From: JAALLB01 sp017643495
Lineage (GTDB): Bacteria; Pseudomonadota; Alphaproteobacteria; Rhizobiales; Rhizobiaceae
Direction: 5' to 3'
NCBI GenBank assembly: GCA_965216105.1
Contig: OZ244147.1
Location: 434,001-498,000, forward strand
Length of the DNA: 64,000 bases
Below the pieces are notes generated by a model. It saw only the letters and a program-made list of their open reading frames with translations. It was not told the DNA's origin and made no database searches. How positions within the stretch are numbered: position 1 is the first letter of the stretch; every line of letters starts with the position of its first letter. The position numbers and the translations under genes are program-made. Below are positions 8,890 through 16,435 of this stretch, piece by piece.

Positions 8890-10581
8890 TCAAACAGCAA
8901 GGCGATCGGTTTTCTCCCAATCCGGGTTGATCCAGGGCTCCTGGTTGGAGCGTGGAAGCGGGGATTTTCCCAAAATGTGATCTGCTGCCTTCTCACCAAC
9001 CATGATTGAGGGAGCGTTGAGGTTCCCGTTGGTGATGCGTGGAAAAATCGAGGAATCCGCGACCCGCAGCCCGTCAACGCCGATGACGCGGCATTCTTCA
9101 TCCACCACTGCCAGCGGATCATTCGCCGCTCCCATTTTGCATGTACCGCACGGATGGAATGCGCTTTCCGCATGTTCCCGGATGAATTCATCAAGCTGGG
9201 CGTCGGTCTGAACACTTTCTCCCGGAGAAATTTCACGACCACGATAAGGCGCGAATGCTTCCTGCCCGAAGATTTCACGGGTCAGGCGGATGCAATGACG
9301 GAATTCGCTCCAGTCGTCCTCATGGCTCATGTAGTTGAAAAATATGGATGGTTTGTCCGCCGCATTTGCGGAACCAAGGCGTACATGGCCCCGGGATTTT
9401 GATCGCATGGGTCCGACATGAGCCTGGAAACCGTGGCTTTTTGCTGCTGCCTTGCCATCATACCGGATTGCCACGGGCAAGAAGTGGAACTGGATATCCG
9501 GATACCGGATGCCAGCCTTCGAGCGTACAAAGGCGCAGGCCTCGAAATGGTTTGTGGCACCGTCGCCGGTTTTCATGAGCAGCCATTCCAGACCGATCAT
9601 GGCTTTTGAAACCAGATTCATTTTTGAGTAAAGGGAAACCGGCTGTGTGCATTCCTGCTGAATGTAAAGTTCCAGGTGATCCATCAGGTTGGCGCCGACA
9701 CCTGGCCGGTCTGCGATCACAGGAATACCGTGCTCACGCAGATGACTGGCAGGGCCAATACCGGAAAGCATCAGAATTTTGGGCGAGTTGAAGGCCGAGG
9801 CAGCCAGAACCACTTCGCGGTTTGCCTGAATGAACTGTGTTGTTCCGCCCCTTGCAATTTCAACCCCTGTTGCCCGCCCGGCCTCAATTACTACGCGTTC
9901 AGCCAATCCGTTTACAAGGGTCACATTTTTCCGCTTGAGCGCAGGCTTCAGGTAGGCATTGGCTGTGGACCAGCGACGGCCATTATGGATGGTGTGCTGG
10001 AAACGAGAGAAACCTTCCTGCTTCAGGCCATTGTAATCAGGTGTTACCCCGAAACCTGCCTGTCTTCCGGCCTCTATGAATGCATCAAACAGGGGGTTCG
10101 GCGTGTCGCCTTTCTTGATATGTAGCGGCCCTTCTGTTCCCCGTGAGCCATCTTCGTTGGTGTGCGAAGCCTCCATGCGCTTGAAATAGGGCAGGACATC
10201 TGCATATGACCAGCCCTTTGCGCCAGCCTCTTCCCAATGATCAAAATCAGCAGCATGACCACGTACATAGACCATGCCGTTGATCGATGACGAGCCACCA
10301 ACCACTTTTCCCCGGGGCGCAACAAGCCTCCGGTTTCCAAGATGTGGTTCGGCTTCGGTTTGATAGCCCCAGTCATAGCGGCGCATGTTCATGGGATAGG
10401 AAAGTGCGGCAGGCATCTGGATAAACGGCCCCACATCGCTGCCACCATATTCGATTATCACAACAGAATGTTTGCCGTCTTCCGAAAGCCTTGAGGCCAT
10501 GGCGCTACCTGCCGAGCCTGAACCAACAATCACGAAATCGGCCGATAGCTCGGGCATTACACTGTTTCCGCCAGACATCAT
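8890..10581 (-). CDS. betA: GMC oxidoreductase, choline dehydrogenase
   Basis: FAD enzyme of the glucose-methanol-choline family, 563 residues, expected to oxidise choline to betaine aldehyde at the inner membrane face for osmoprotectant synthesis or choline use. The N-terminal FAD site is VIVGSGSAGSAMASRL near residue 18-33. The GMC signature RGKVVGGSSSINGMVYVRG spans about 89-107, and the conserved active-site histidine lies in HPCGTCKMG near residue 480. The choline assignment rests mainly on the adjacent TetR gene, which looks like BetI; by sequence alone another alcohol substrate is possible. The start codon overlaps the betI stop (ATGA-type junction), so the pair is translationally coupled. 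No betaine-aldehyde dehydrogenase (betB) gene is in the window. Confidence 0.85.
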   Translation of the reverse strand: MMSGGNSVMPELSADFVIVGSGSAGSAMASRLSEDGKHSVVIIEYGGSDVGPFIQMPAALSYPMNMRRYDWGYQTEAEPHLGNRRLVAPRGKVVGGSSSINGMVYVRGHAADFDHWEEAGAKGWSYADVLPYFKRMEASHTNEDGSRGTEGPLHIKKGDTPNPLFDAFIEAGRQAGFGVTPDYNGLKQEGFSRFQHTIHNGRRWSTANAYLKPALKRKNVTLVNGLAERVVIEAGRATGVEIARGGTTQFIQANREVVLAASAFNSPKILMLSGIGPASHLREHGIPVIADRPGVGANLMDHLELYIQQECTQPVSLYSKMNLVSKAMIGLEWLLMKTGDGATNHFEACAFVRSKAGIRYPDIQFHFLPVAIRYDGKAAAKSHGFQAHVGPMRSKSRGHVRLGSANAADKPSIFFNYMSHEDDWSEFRHCIRLTREIFGQEAFAPYRGREISPGESVQTDAQLDEFIREHAESAFHPCGTCKMGAANDPLAVVDEECRVIGVDGLRVADSSIFPRITNGNLNAPSIMVGEKAADHILGKSPLPRSNQEPWINPDWEKTDRLAV

Positions 10582-11168
10582 TCAATCCTTTCGGATGCAA
10601 GCTGCCGGTCAAGAAAGTCGCGGCAGGTATGAATTGCTTCATCGGCATTTGGGCCTTGCGGGCGCAGTCCGTGCCGGATGTACAGCCCGTCAATCATCGC
10701 AGAGAGACCCTGCTCGATATTTTCCGCTTCACGAGAAACGCAGAGCTGACGCAAGGCGTGAAGAATGTTGCTTCTCAGGCGGCGGGTATAAATCGTCAAA
10801 AGCCTTGCCGATGCATCTGAGGAAAGGGCCCGCATGTAAAAGACAAGCCATGCCGCGATCGTTGTTCTCGAAAACTGGTCACCCTCAAAGCTGCTTGCAA
10901 TAACAGCATCAAGTCTTGCCAATGGCGTTTCGGCTTTTTGAAGCCTTGCAATCGTGCTGTTGCCGAGTTCACGCATCAGATGACGCATGGTTTCGAAGAT
11001 AATCTCGTCCTTGCCGCCAAAGTAATGAAAGGCGAGGGCGGAAGACATTCCGGCCCGTGTCGCAATTTCCTTGACGGTTACTTCGGTCGAACCGTTTTCA
11101 CCAATCATGTCGATTGCAGCGTTTATCAACGCTTGCCGCCTTGCGGGTTCTGTACCTGTTCTTGGCAT
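10578..11168 (-). CDS. betI: BetI-like TetR family repressor
   Basis: TetR-type repressor of 196 residues, expected to control the choline-to-betaine genes and to be released by choline. The N-terminal helix-turn-helix reads TVKEIATRAGMSSALAFHYF (residues 31-50). The ligand domain shows BetI-like segments FEGDQFSRTTIAAWLVFY, YTRRLRSNILHALRQL and AMIDGLYIR. I start at the ATG at 11168, with GAGGA 6 bases upstream; the frame continues upstream without a good ribosome site. A perfect 16-base palindrome lies 39 bases before the start, which fits autoregulation. betA follows with overlapping stop and start. Confidence 0.87.
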   Translation of the reverse strand: MPRTGTEPARRQALINAAIDMIGENGSTEVTVKEIATRAGMSSALAFHYFGGKDEIIFETMRHLMRELGNSTIARLQKAETPLARLDAVIASSFEGDQFSRTTIAAWLVFYMRALSSDASARLLTIYTRRLRSNILHALRQLCVSREAENIEQGLSAMIDGLYIRHGLRPQGPNADEAIHTCRDFLDRQLASERIE

Positions 11169-11206
11169 CACATTCCTCGCTGTATCAATCATGATTTTAT
11201 TATTGA

Positions 11207-11222
11207 TTGACTGATCAGTCAA
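11207..11222. promoter_or_regulatory. Palindromic operator upstream of betI-betA
   Basis: TTGACTGATCAGTCAA is a perfect 16-base palindrome, flanked by AT-rich DNA and a further TTGA half-site on the left. TetR-family BetI proteins bind inverted repeats built on TTGA/TCAA, so this is the likely operator. Confidence 0.7.
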
Positions 11223-11396
11223 TAAAAATGGAGGCAGTCTTTTTCCCAGGGAGGACAGGAACACGGGTTTGGAGACAACCAGGCTCGCTGCCTGTTCAAC
11301 GCTTGTTGAAAGGAATGCGGTGCATGCCCTTGCACGGCAAGTGAAGGTCGCAGTGAATATGATGCTAGAGCCTACGCCCGACGGTGGGCGATGCTG

Positions 11397-12830
11397 CTAT
11401 TCGGCTGCCTGTAGGCTGGATTGTCCGGAAAGCCAATCACGGAAATCTGCAAGAGCGCGCGCACTCATTGCTTTCTTTTTGGCGATTGACTTGTCCTTGC
11501 CGCGCCAGCGTTTCACGCCCTCAGGCTTTTGCAAAACACCCTCTGCAAGTGGGGGAAACAGGCCAAAGTTTACATTCATTGGCTGGAATGAACGTTTTGA
11601 GCGTTCATTGCTGTTACCCTCTTCATCGTAGGAAACGTGGCCCGTAGTGATATGGTGCAGCAGGGCGCCCATGGCTGTCGTGACAGGAGGAAGCGGCAAT
11701 TGTTGGCCGAGGATTTCCGCAACGGCAAATCGTGCTGCGAGAATGCCGATTGAAGCGCTCTCGATGTATCCTTCACACCCTGTAATCTGGCCGGCAAAGC
11801 GTATATCTGCCCGGTTTTTGAGGCAAAGGCGCTCATCAAGCACTTTGGGCGAGTTGAGATAAGTGTTCCTGTGAATGCCACCCAGCCGAGCAAACTCTGC
11901 CTGCTCCAGGCCCGGGATCATGCGCAGGGTTTCACCCTGAGCCCCGTATTTGAGCTTCGTCTGAAAGCCGACAATATTGTAAAGCGTGCCAAGCGCATTG
12001 TCCTGGCGCAACTGAACAACCGCATAGGGCTTTACATCCGGATTGTGTTCATTGGTCAGGCCCATCGGCTTCATCGGTCCGTGACGCAAGGTCTCCCGCC
12101 CCCGCTCAGCCATGACTTCAATCGGGAGACAGCCGTCGAAATAGGGCACGTTCTCCCATTCCTTGAATTCTGTCTTTTCTCCTGCAAGCAGGGCATCAAT
12201 AAAGGCTTCGTACTGGTCCTGGTCCAGCGGACAGTTTATGTAATCCTTGCCGGTGCCTCCCGGACCGACCTTGTCATATCGGGACTGAAACCAGGCCTTG
12301 TCCAGGTTTATGGAATCGAAATGGACTATTGGGGCTATGGCATCGAAAAAAGACAATTCGTCTTCTCCGGTTGCCGTGGCTATTTCGTGAGCCAGATCCG
12401 GAGCCGTGAGCGGACCGGTGGCAATAATTGTCTGTCCCCATTCAGCGGCAGGCAGTCCGGTGACCTCCTCACGCCGGATTTCAATCCGTGGATGATTTTC
12501 GATATGCGCTGTAACGTCTTCGGAAAACCGATCCCGGTCTACAGCAAGAGCGCTTCCTGCAGGTACCTTGTGCCTGTCACCACATTGCATGATCAGCGAA
12601 CCTGCGACCCGCATTTCCTCATGCAGCAGTCCTACCGCATTGGTTTCTGCATCATCCGAACGGAAAGAATTGCTGCAGACCAGTTCTGCCAACCCGTCTG
12701 TGTTGTGGGCATCGGTTCCCCGCACCGGCCGCATTTCATGCAGAATTACCTGGATACCCAGTTCTGCAGCCTGCCATGCTGCCTCAGAGCCTGCCAGTCC
12801 GCCGCCAATGATGTGGAGTTTTTCAGTCAA
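11397..12830 (-). CDS. trmFO: tRNA uracil-54 C5-methyltransferase (folate/FAD dependent)
   Basis: TrmFO makes ribothymidine at position 54 of tRNA, using methylene-tetrahydrofolate and FADH2. The N-terminal FAD-binding motif is LHIIGGGLAGSEAAWQAAE. Family segments RPVRGTDAHNTDGLAELVCSN (shortened here to its core), GPLTAPDL, GKDYINCPLDQDQYEAFIDA and AGQITGCEGYIESASIG follow in the expected order. I place the start at a TTG at 12830 (residue count 477, normal for the family), which has GGA about 7 bases upstream; the open frame runs back to a GTG at 12887 but that adds an unrelated segment. Monocistronic by spacing, with the DUF1127 gene and its terminator upstream. Confidence 0.93.
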   Translation of the reverse strand: MTEKLHIIGGGLAGSEAAWQAAELGIQVILHEMRPVRGTDAHNTDGLAELVCSNSFRSDDAETNAVGLLHEEMRVAGSLIMQCGDRHKVPAGSALAVDRDRFSEDVTAHIENHPRIEIRREEVTGLPAAEWGQTIIATGPLTAPDLAHEIATATGEDELSFFDAIAPIVHFDSINLDKAWFQSRYDKVGPGGTGKDYINCPLDQDQYEAFIDALLAGEKTEFKEWENVPYFDGCLPIEVMAERGRETLRHGPMKPMGLTNEHNPDVKPYAVVQLRQDNALGTLYNIVGFQTKLKYGAQGETLRMIPGLEQAEFARLGGIHRNTYLNSPKVLDERLCLKNRADIRFAGQITGCEGYIESASIGILAARFAVAEILGQQLPLPPVTTAMGALLHHITTGHVSYDEEGNSNERSKRSFQPMNVNFGLFPPLAEGVLQKPEGVKRWRGKDKSIAKKKAMSARALADFRDWLSGQSSLQAAE

Positions 12831-12873
12831 CAGCTTGTCCTTTCCGTTTTGTCTATAAACATGAACAGGGTCC

Positions 12874-12918
12874 AAAAACAACAACACCCGCCGCGATCAT
12901 CTCGCAGCAGGTGCTGTT
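12874..12918 (-). terminator. Long-stem rho-independent terminator after the DUF1127 gene
   Basis: On the minus strand a 17-bp stem (12902-12918 with 12880-12896, several G-T pairs) closes a 5-base loop and is followed by a G and five T (12874-12879). It lies downstream of the DUF1127 stop at 13019 and before trmFO, separating the two units. Confidence 0.75.
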
Positions 12919-13018
12919 TGTGGGCCAATCCCAGGGAGGAGAATTGGGCGGCCCTTGGGTTTTCCTGGCTGGAGGGAGGGGGAGGGCCAGAAAAACCTAT
13001 GCTTATATGGGTAGTGAT

Positions 13019-13159
13019 TTAGCGTTTTCTAGCCGCTACGAAACGAATTTCACCACGGGTAATGCCGAGGTCATCAAGTTCGCGGTTTGAAAGAGCGCTA
13101 AGCTCGGAAACAGTGCGACGGTAGTTGCGCCATTTTCTGTATGAATTGATCAGGTCCAT
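13019..13159 (-). CDS. DUF1127 domain small protein (46 residues)
   Basis: Short basic protein of 46 residues, beginning MDLINSYRKWRNYRRTV and containing the DUF1127 pattern LSNRELDDLGITRGEIRFVA. GGAG lies 7 bases before the ATG and a strong terminator follows. DUF1127 proteins are common in Hyphomicrobiales; some small family members have been tied to RNA binding, phosphate or carbon stress, but no function can be assigned here. It lies alone between trmFO and the DUF2256 gene, divergent from the latter. Confidence 0.88.
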   Translation of the reverse strand: MDLINSYRKWRNYRRTVSELSALSNRELDDLGITRGEIRFVAARKR

Positions 13160-13261
13160 TGGTCTTCTCCAAGAATTTGTCTGAAGTCCATATAGAAGCT
13201 TGAAAGGTGGAAGACGAGTGCCAATTCAGAATATCAGGCATGCGGAAATTGCATTGCAGGA

Positions 13262-13277
13262 TTAAGCATTGGTTAAC
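13262..13277 (+). promoter_or_regulatory. Perfect CtrA-type box (TTAA-N7-TTAAC)
   Basis: TTAA at 13262-13265, seven bases, TTAAC at 13273-13277. It lies in the divergent region between DUF1127 (start 13159) and DUF2256 (start 13334). It is 57 bases from the latter start, the more likely target. Confidence 0.5.
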
Positions 13278-13333
13278 GCTCCGGCAATCCTTTCCCTGGG
13301 GGCGCTTGAAAATGGCGGAAGTATCAATTCAAC

Positions 13334-13528
13334 ATGAAAATGAGAAGGAAACAGCACTTGCCGGTCAAAACCTGCCCAGTATGCAACAAGGATTTCACAT
13401 GGCGCAGCAAGTGGAAGAAAAACTGGAGCGAGGTGCTTTATTGTTCTGGAAAATGCCGCGGAAACAAGCGTTCCCGTTCCTGTGGAAGGGATGATGCCAT
13501 TCTGAAAGATGGCTTTTCCCGGATTTAG
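13334..13528 (+). CDS. DUF2256 zinc-ribbon small protein
   Basis: Basic protein of 64 residues with the DUF2256 pattern: LPVKTCPVCNKDFTWRSKW, then VLYCSGKCRGNKR. The four cysteines (two CxxC-type pairs) would form a zinc ribbon. No function is established for the family. The ATG at 13334 is followed by a second ATG two codons later; the ribosome site (GGCGGAAG) is about 12-20 bases away and not decisive. Its promoter region holds a perfect CtrA-type box. A BA14K-like gene follows on the same strand after 83 bases. Confidence 0.82.
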   Translation: MKMRRKQHLPVKTCPVCNKDFTWRSKWKKNWSEVLYCSGKCRGNKRSRSCGRDDAILKDGFSRI

Positions 13529-13611
13529 GGGAACATTACGCCGGAAGATATGTTTATATATTGAAACCGATTTTCAAACTGAAGGACCGAAAAGTCCATG
13601 GAGGTATTCTA

Positions 13612-13962
13612 ATGGCCCGATCGCTCAAAAAAACTGTAGTCTCAACGATGGCAGTTGTGATGATTGCTTCGTCGGCAGCATTTGCAGCAACAAGTAACGC
13701 TCAGGCTGATCGCCGGGATTTCTGGCGTGGTGCGGCAGCTGGTGCAGTTGCAGGTGCCATTACTGGCGCAATCATCAACAAGAACCGCCGGGACCGCCGG
13801 TATTATCATCGACGGCCCCACCGCCGTACCATCGTGATTGACCGTTACGATGACAGGCACATCCGGTGGTGTTCAAGGAAGTATCGTTCTTATCATGTGC
13901 GTTCTGATACGTATCAACCCTATCACGGACCACGCCGCCGTTGTTACTCCCCTTACAATTAA
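13612..13962 (+). CDS. BA14K-like secreted protein, copy 1
   Basis: Exported small protein of 116 residues. An N-terminal signal peptide (residues 1-32, ending near SNAQA) precedes a glycine-zipper-like segment GAAAGAVAGAITGAI. A very basic RR-rich middle comes next, and then the C-terminal BA14K pattern with WCSRKYRSY, SDTYQPYHGPRR and CYSPY. The Brucella BA14K protein is an immunoreactive surface protein with lectin-like activity; the role here is unknown. The ATG at 13612 has GGAGG 7 bases upstream; the open frame extends to a TTG at 13561 without such a site. A terminator follows at 13985. The paralogue at 14196 shares the whole plan. Confidence 0.8.
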   Translation: MARSLKKTVVSTMAVVMIASSAAFAATSNAQADRRDFWRGAAAGAVAGAITGAIINKNRRDRRYYHRRPHRRTIVIDRYDDRHIRWCSRKYRSYHVRSDTYQPYHGPRRRCYSPYN

Positions 13963-13984
13963 GTCGGGAAGAATATGAATAGCA

Positions 13985-14011
13985 AACCCGCCGAAACCGG
14001 CGGGTTTTTTT
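13985..14011 (+). terminator. Rho-independent terminator after BA14K-like copy 1
   Basis: Nine-base-pair stem AACCCGCCG / CGGCGGGTT (13985-13993 with 13998-14006), a 4-base loop and a T run to 14011. It separates the two BA14K-like genes into independent units. Confidence 0.9.
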
Positions 14012-14195
14012 ATGCGGTATTCCTGATGGCTTTTTGAACAACTTTTGACGGTTTTGTTTTGTGTGTGACAGATTGCACACCGGTTGTTTGTTGTTTTGGG
14101 TAGGTTGGTTTCATCGAAGGGCAGCGGATGCAGCAGGAGACGCAACCGGGCCACAAGACAAAGCAAGCAGCAACCAAACCCGGAGGGAAACCACA

Positions 14196-14570
14196 ATGAC
14201 CAGTTCCGCTTCAAGCTTCAAAAAAGCAACCATCACAACCCTTGCAATTGCCACCATCGCAACCGCGGCATCCTTCGCCGCCCCCCAAAATGCCCATGCC
14301 GGAAGCAAGGCCTTCTGGAGAGGTGCAGCAGCCGGTGCCGTCGCAGGTGTGGTTACCGGTGCCATCATCAACAACAACCGGCGTCACCGCCGCGTCTATG
14401 TCGAGCGACGCCATGCACCGCGCACCGTCTATGTCCAGCGTGAAGTCGTTCACACCGGAAGTGCCCATGTCGACTGGTGCCTGAGCCGCTACCGCTCTTA
14501 CGACGTGCGCTCCGATACATACCAGCCGTATAGCGGACCGCGACGCTACTGCAATTCCCCATACAACTAG
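14196..14570 (+). CDS. BA14K-like secreted protein, copy 2
   Basis: Protein of 124 residues, paralogous to the preceding gene. A signal peptide (about residues 1-33, ending NAHA) precedes the glycine-zipper-like GAAAGAVAGVVTGAIINNN. A basic, tyrosine-rich linker follows, and the BA14K-type end has WCLSRYRSYDVRSDTYQPY and CNSPYN. The ATG at 14196 has GGAGGG 8 bases upstream. The linker is longer than in copy 1, and the C-terminal 30 residues are nearly the same, so this is a tandem duplication. It is followed by two hairpins, the second a typical terminator. Confidence 0.8.
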   Translation: MTSSASSFKKATITTLAIATIATAASFAAPQNAHAGSKAFWRGAAAGAVAGVVTGAIINNNRRHRRVYVERRHAPRTVYVQREVVHTGSAHVDWCLSRYRSYDVRSDTYQPYSGPRRYCNSPYN

Positions 14571-14618
14571 GGAAAACAGTTAATGCCGGTCATGCCGCCC
14601 CTTGTGACCGGCAAAAAG

Positions 14619-14646
14619 AACCCCGCTTCAATGCGAAGCGGGGTTT
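14619..14646 (+). terminator. Rho-independent terminator after BA14K-like copy 2
   Basis: Eleven-base-pair stem AACCCCGCTTC / GAAGCGGGGTT with a 5-base loop and a short T tract. A second hairpin (GCCGGTCA / TGACCGGC, 14585-14612) lies just upstream. The stem could also end the convergent oxidoreductase transcript. Confidence 0.8.
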
Positions 14647-14663
14647 CTGTGTGAAGGCGTTTT

Positions 14664-15701
14664 TCAGCTGTTCTTGAAGCCTTCGATTACGACCTTGCCC
14701 TTGGCGCTGCCTGTCTCAACAAGACGATGTGCTTCACGAAGGGTTTCCGCGCTGATTGGCGAAAGGATGGTGTCAAGTGTCGTCCTGAGGCGCCCCTTGT
14801 CGATTTCGCCGGCAATCCAGGAAAGCAATTCGTGTTGGCGGATCATGTCAGGTGTCCGGTGCATGGAACGGGCAAACATGAATTCCCAATGCAGGCTTGC
14901 TGCCTTCATCTTCATGCCTTCCATCGGCATGGGCAGATTGGTGTCATCTATGGACACAATGCCGCCTTGCGGCCTGATCAACTCAACTGCGGTTTCCCAA
15001 TGGCGCATGTCGTTGAATATGGCGATATGGTCGACATGCTCAATGCCAAGATTGCGGACCTGAGCCACCATGTCAGCATGATGGTTCACTACATGATCTG
15101 CGCCCAGTTCCCTTACCCAGTCAGAGGTTTCAGGACGTGATGCAGTTGCGATAACGACAAGTCCAGCGTGTTTGGCTAGTTGTATGCCGATGGACCCGAC
15201 CCCTCCGGCTCCGCCGATGATCAGGATTGACTGGCCTGCATTGCCGCCATCGCGATCAATTCCCAATCTGTCAAAGAAGGATTCATATGCAGTGATGCTG
15301 GTCAGCGGCAGGGCTGCTGCCTGGGCATGGGAAAGGGACGCAGGCTTGAAACCGACAATCCGTTCGTCAACAAGATGAAATTCACTGTTGCTGCCCGGAC
15401 GGGTAATGTCACCCGAATAAAACACCTCGTCACCAGGTTTGAAAAGCGTTACGGCATCACCAACAGCTTCGACCACGCCACTTGCATCCCATCCCAGTAC
15501 GCGAGGCGGATCTTCCACCTTGCCCTCGTTTCCCCGGCCCTTGCGTACCTTGGTATCTACCGGGTTCACGGCTATTGCCCGGACCGAAACAAGAATGTCC
15601 TGACCGGCAGGCACCGGCTTTTCCAGTTCCATATCATGAAATGCTTCCGGATCTTCGACCGGCAAGTAACGGGTTAGTGCAATTGCTTTCATTTTGTTCA
15701 T
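14664..15701 (-). CDS. Zinc-type alcohol dehydrogenase / quinone reductase family (MDR) protein
   Basis: Medium-chain dehydrogenase/reductase of 345 residues, likely an NADPH-dependent quinone or enone reductase. The N-terminal GroES-like domain contains NPVDTKVRKGRG and RVLGWDASGVVEAVG. The Rossmann site is ILIIGGAGGVGSIGIQLAKH, near residues 152-171. Structural zinc cysteines are absent, as in quinone reductases. The start ATG at 15701 has AGGA about 7 bases upstream. An HxlR-type regulator with an N-terminal cysteine pair is divergent from it across 151 bases, an arrangement known for electrophile- or redox-controlled quinone reductases, so that regulator probably controls it (inference). 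Confidence 0.87.
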   Translation of the reverse strand: MNKMKAIALTRYLPVEDPEAFHDMELEKPVPAGQDILVSVRAIAVNPVDTKVRKGRGNEGKVEDPPRVLGWDASGVVEAVGDAVTLFKPGDEVFYSGDITRPGSNSEFHLVDERIVGFKPASLSHAQAAALPLTSITAYESFFDRLGIDRDGGNAGQSILIIGGAGGVGSIGIQLAKHAGLVVIATASRPETSDWVRELGADHVVNHHADMVAQVRNLGIEHVDHIAIFNDMRHWETAVELIRPQGGIVSIDDTNLPMPMEGMKMKAASLHWEFMFARSMHRTPDMIRQHELLSWIAGEIDKGRLRTTLDTILSPISAETLREAHRLVETGSAKGKVVIEGFKNS

Positions 15702-15792
15702 TTGTTTTCCTAGAGCAGGTTCAACTCAGGCAAGGAAGTTATACTTGTCTTGCTGTATTTTGAGAGATATTCAGAAGGATCAATAACTGCAA

Positions 15793-15830
15793 GTACGCAC
15801 TTTTTTGTGCAGTAGGTACAAAAAGTATAC
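15793..15830. promoter_or_regulatory. Inverted repeats in the MDR-HxlR divergent promoter
   Basis: GTACGCAC, six T, GTGC and then GTAC (15793-15819) form a nested inverted repeat, followed by the palindrome AGTATACT near 15824-15831. The element lies between the divergent oxidoreductase and HxlR genes and is the best candidate for the HxlR operator. Confidence 0.45.
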
Positions 15831-15852
15831 TGTAAAGGAATGAATTACAGCC

Positions 15853-16209
15853 ATGAGGTTTGAAAGCTATGACTGCGCGCCGGGCTGCCCGGTTGAAGCA
15901 GCTTTGGAGAGAATAGGTGGCAAGTGGAAAGGGGTGGTGTTGTATCATCTGCTGGACGGGCCAAAACGCTATAATGAACTCAAACGGGAAGTGGGAAGTG
16001 TGACGCAGCGGATGCTGACGAAGCAATTACGGGAAATGGAAGACGATGGCCTTGTCGATCGTACGGTCTTCCCTGTTGTGCCGCCTCATGTTGAATACAG
16101 TCTGAGTGAACGCGGCAAAACGCTTGAACCGGTATTGATGGCCTTGCGTGACTGGGGGCGACACTACACAGAACTTCAGGACCAGCCCTCCGGCCAGGCC
16201 CAGCAATGA
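15853..16209 (+). CDS. HxlR family winged-helix regulator
   Basis: DNA-binding protein of 118 residues with the single HxlR winged-helix domain: CPVEAALERIGGKWKGVVLYHLL, RYNELKREVGSVTQRMLTKQLREME (quoted in parts), and VPPHVEYSLSERGK. Cysteines at residues 8 and 12 lie where several HxlR proteins (YodB, HypR, QorR) carry redox- or electrophile-sensing cysteines. It is divergent from the quinone-reductase-like gene, which is its probable target, and inverted repeats lie between them. A tRNA gene lies downstream on the opposite strand. Confidence 0.9.
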   Translation: MRFESYDCAPGCPVEAALERIGGKWKGVVLYHLLDGPKRYNELKREVGSVTQRMLTKQLREMEDDGLVDRTVFPVVPPHVEYSLSERGKTLEPVLMALRDWGRHYTELQDQPSGQAQQ

Positions 16210-16271
16210 CGCGTCCACGATATGCGGACCATCGGCAACAGCCGGTTATGGATTGAAAGGGCAGGGTTTGG

Positions 16272-16348
16272 TGGTGATCCCGACAGGACTCGAACCTGTT
16301 ACCTACAGATTAGGAATCTGTCGCTCTATCCTGATGAGCTACGGGACC
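16272..16348 (-). tRNA. tRNA-Arg (anticodon CCU)
   Basis: A complete 77-base cloverleaf is read on the minus strand. It has a 7-bp acceptor stem GGTCCCG / CGGGATC (one G-T), D arm GCTC/GAGC, anticodon stem ACAGA/TCTGT with loop TTCCTAA, a short variable region, T arm ACAGG-TTCGAGT-CCTGT, discriminator A, and an encoded CCA. The anticodon CCU reads AGG. Confidence 0.95.
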
Positions 16349-16435
16349 ACGGGTTTTTCTTAGCCCATTCATTGCATGCCGCCAAGCCAAACAGGTGCCT
16401 GGCCGCTAATGGTTGAAAAGAAATTTTCCCGTTCT

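Noticed and set aside
11364..11385. Hairpin CGCCC/GGGCG after trmFO
   Set aside because: The stem has only five base pairs and no T run on the minus strand.
11871..13022. Long open frame of 383 codons on the plus strand opposite trmFO
   Set aside because: It lies antisense to a clear trmFO gene, has no recognisable protein features, and covers the DUF1127 gene and its terminator on the other strand.
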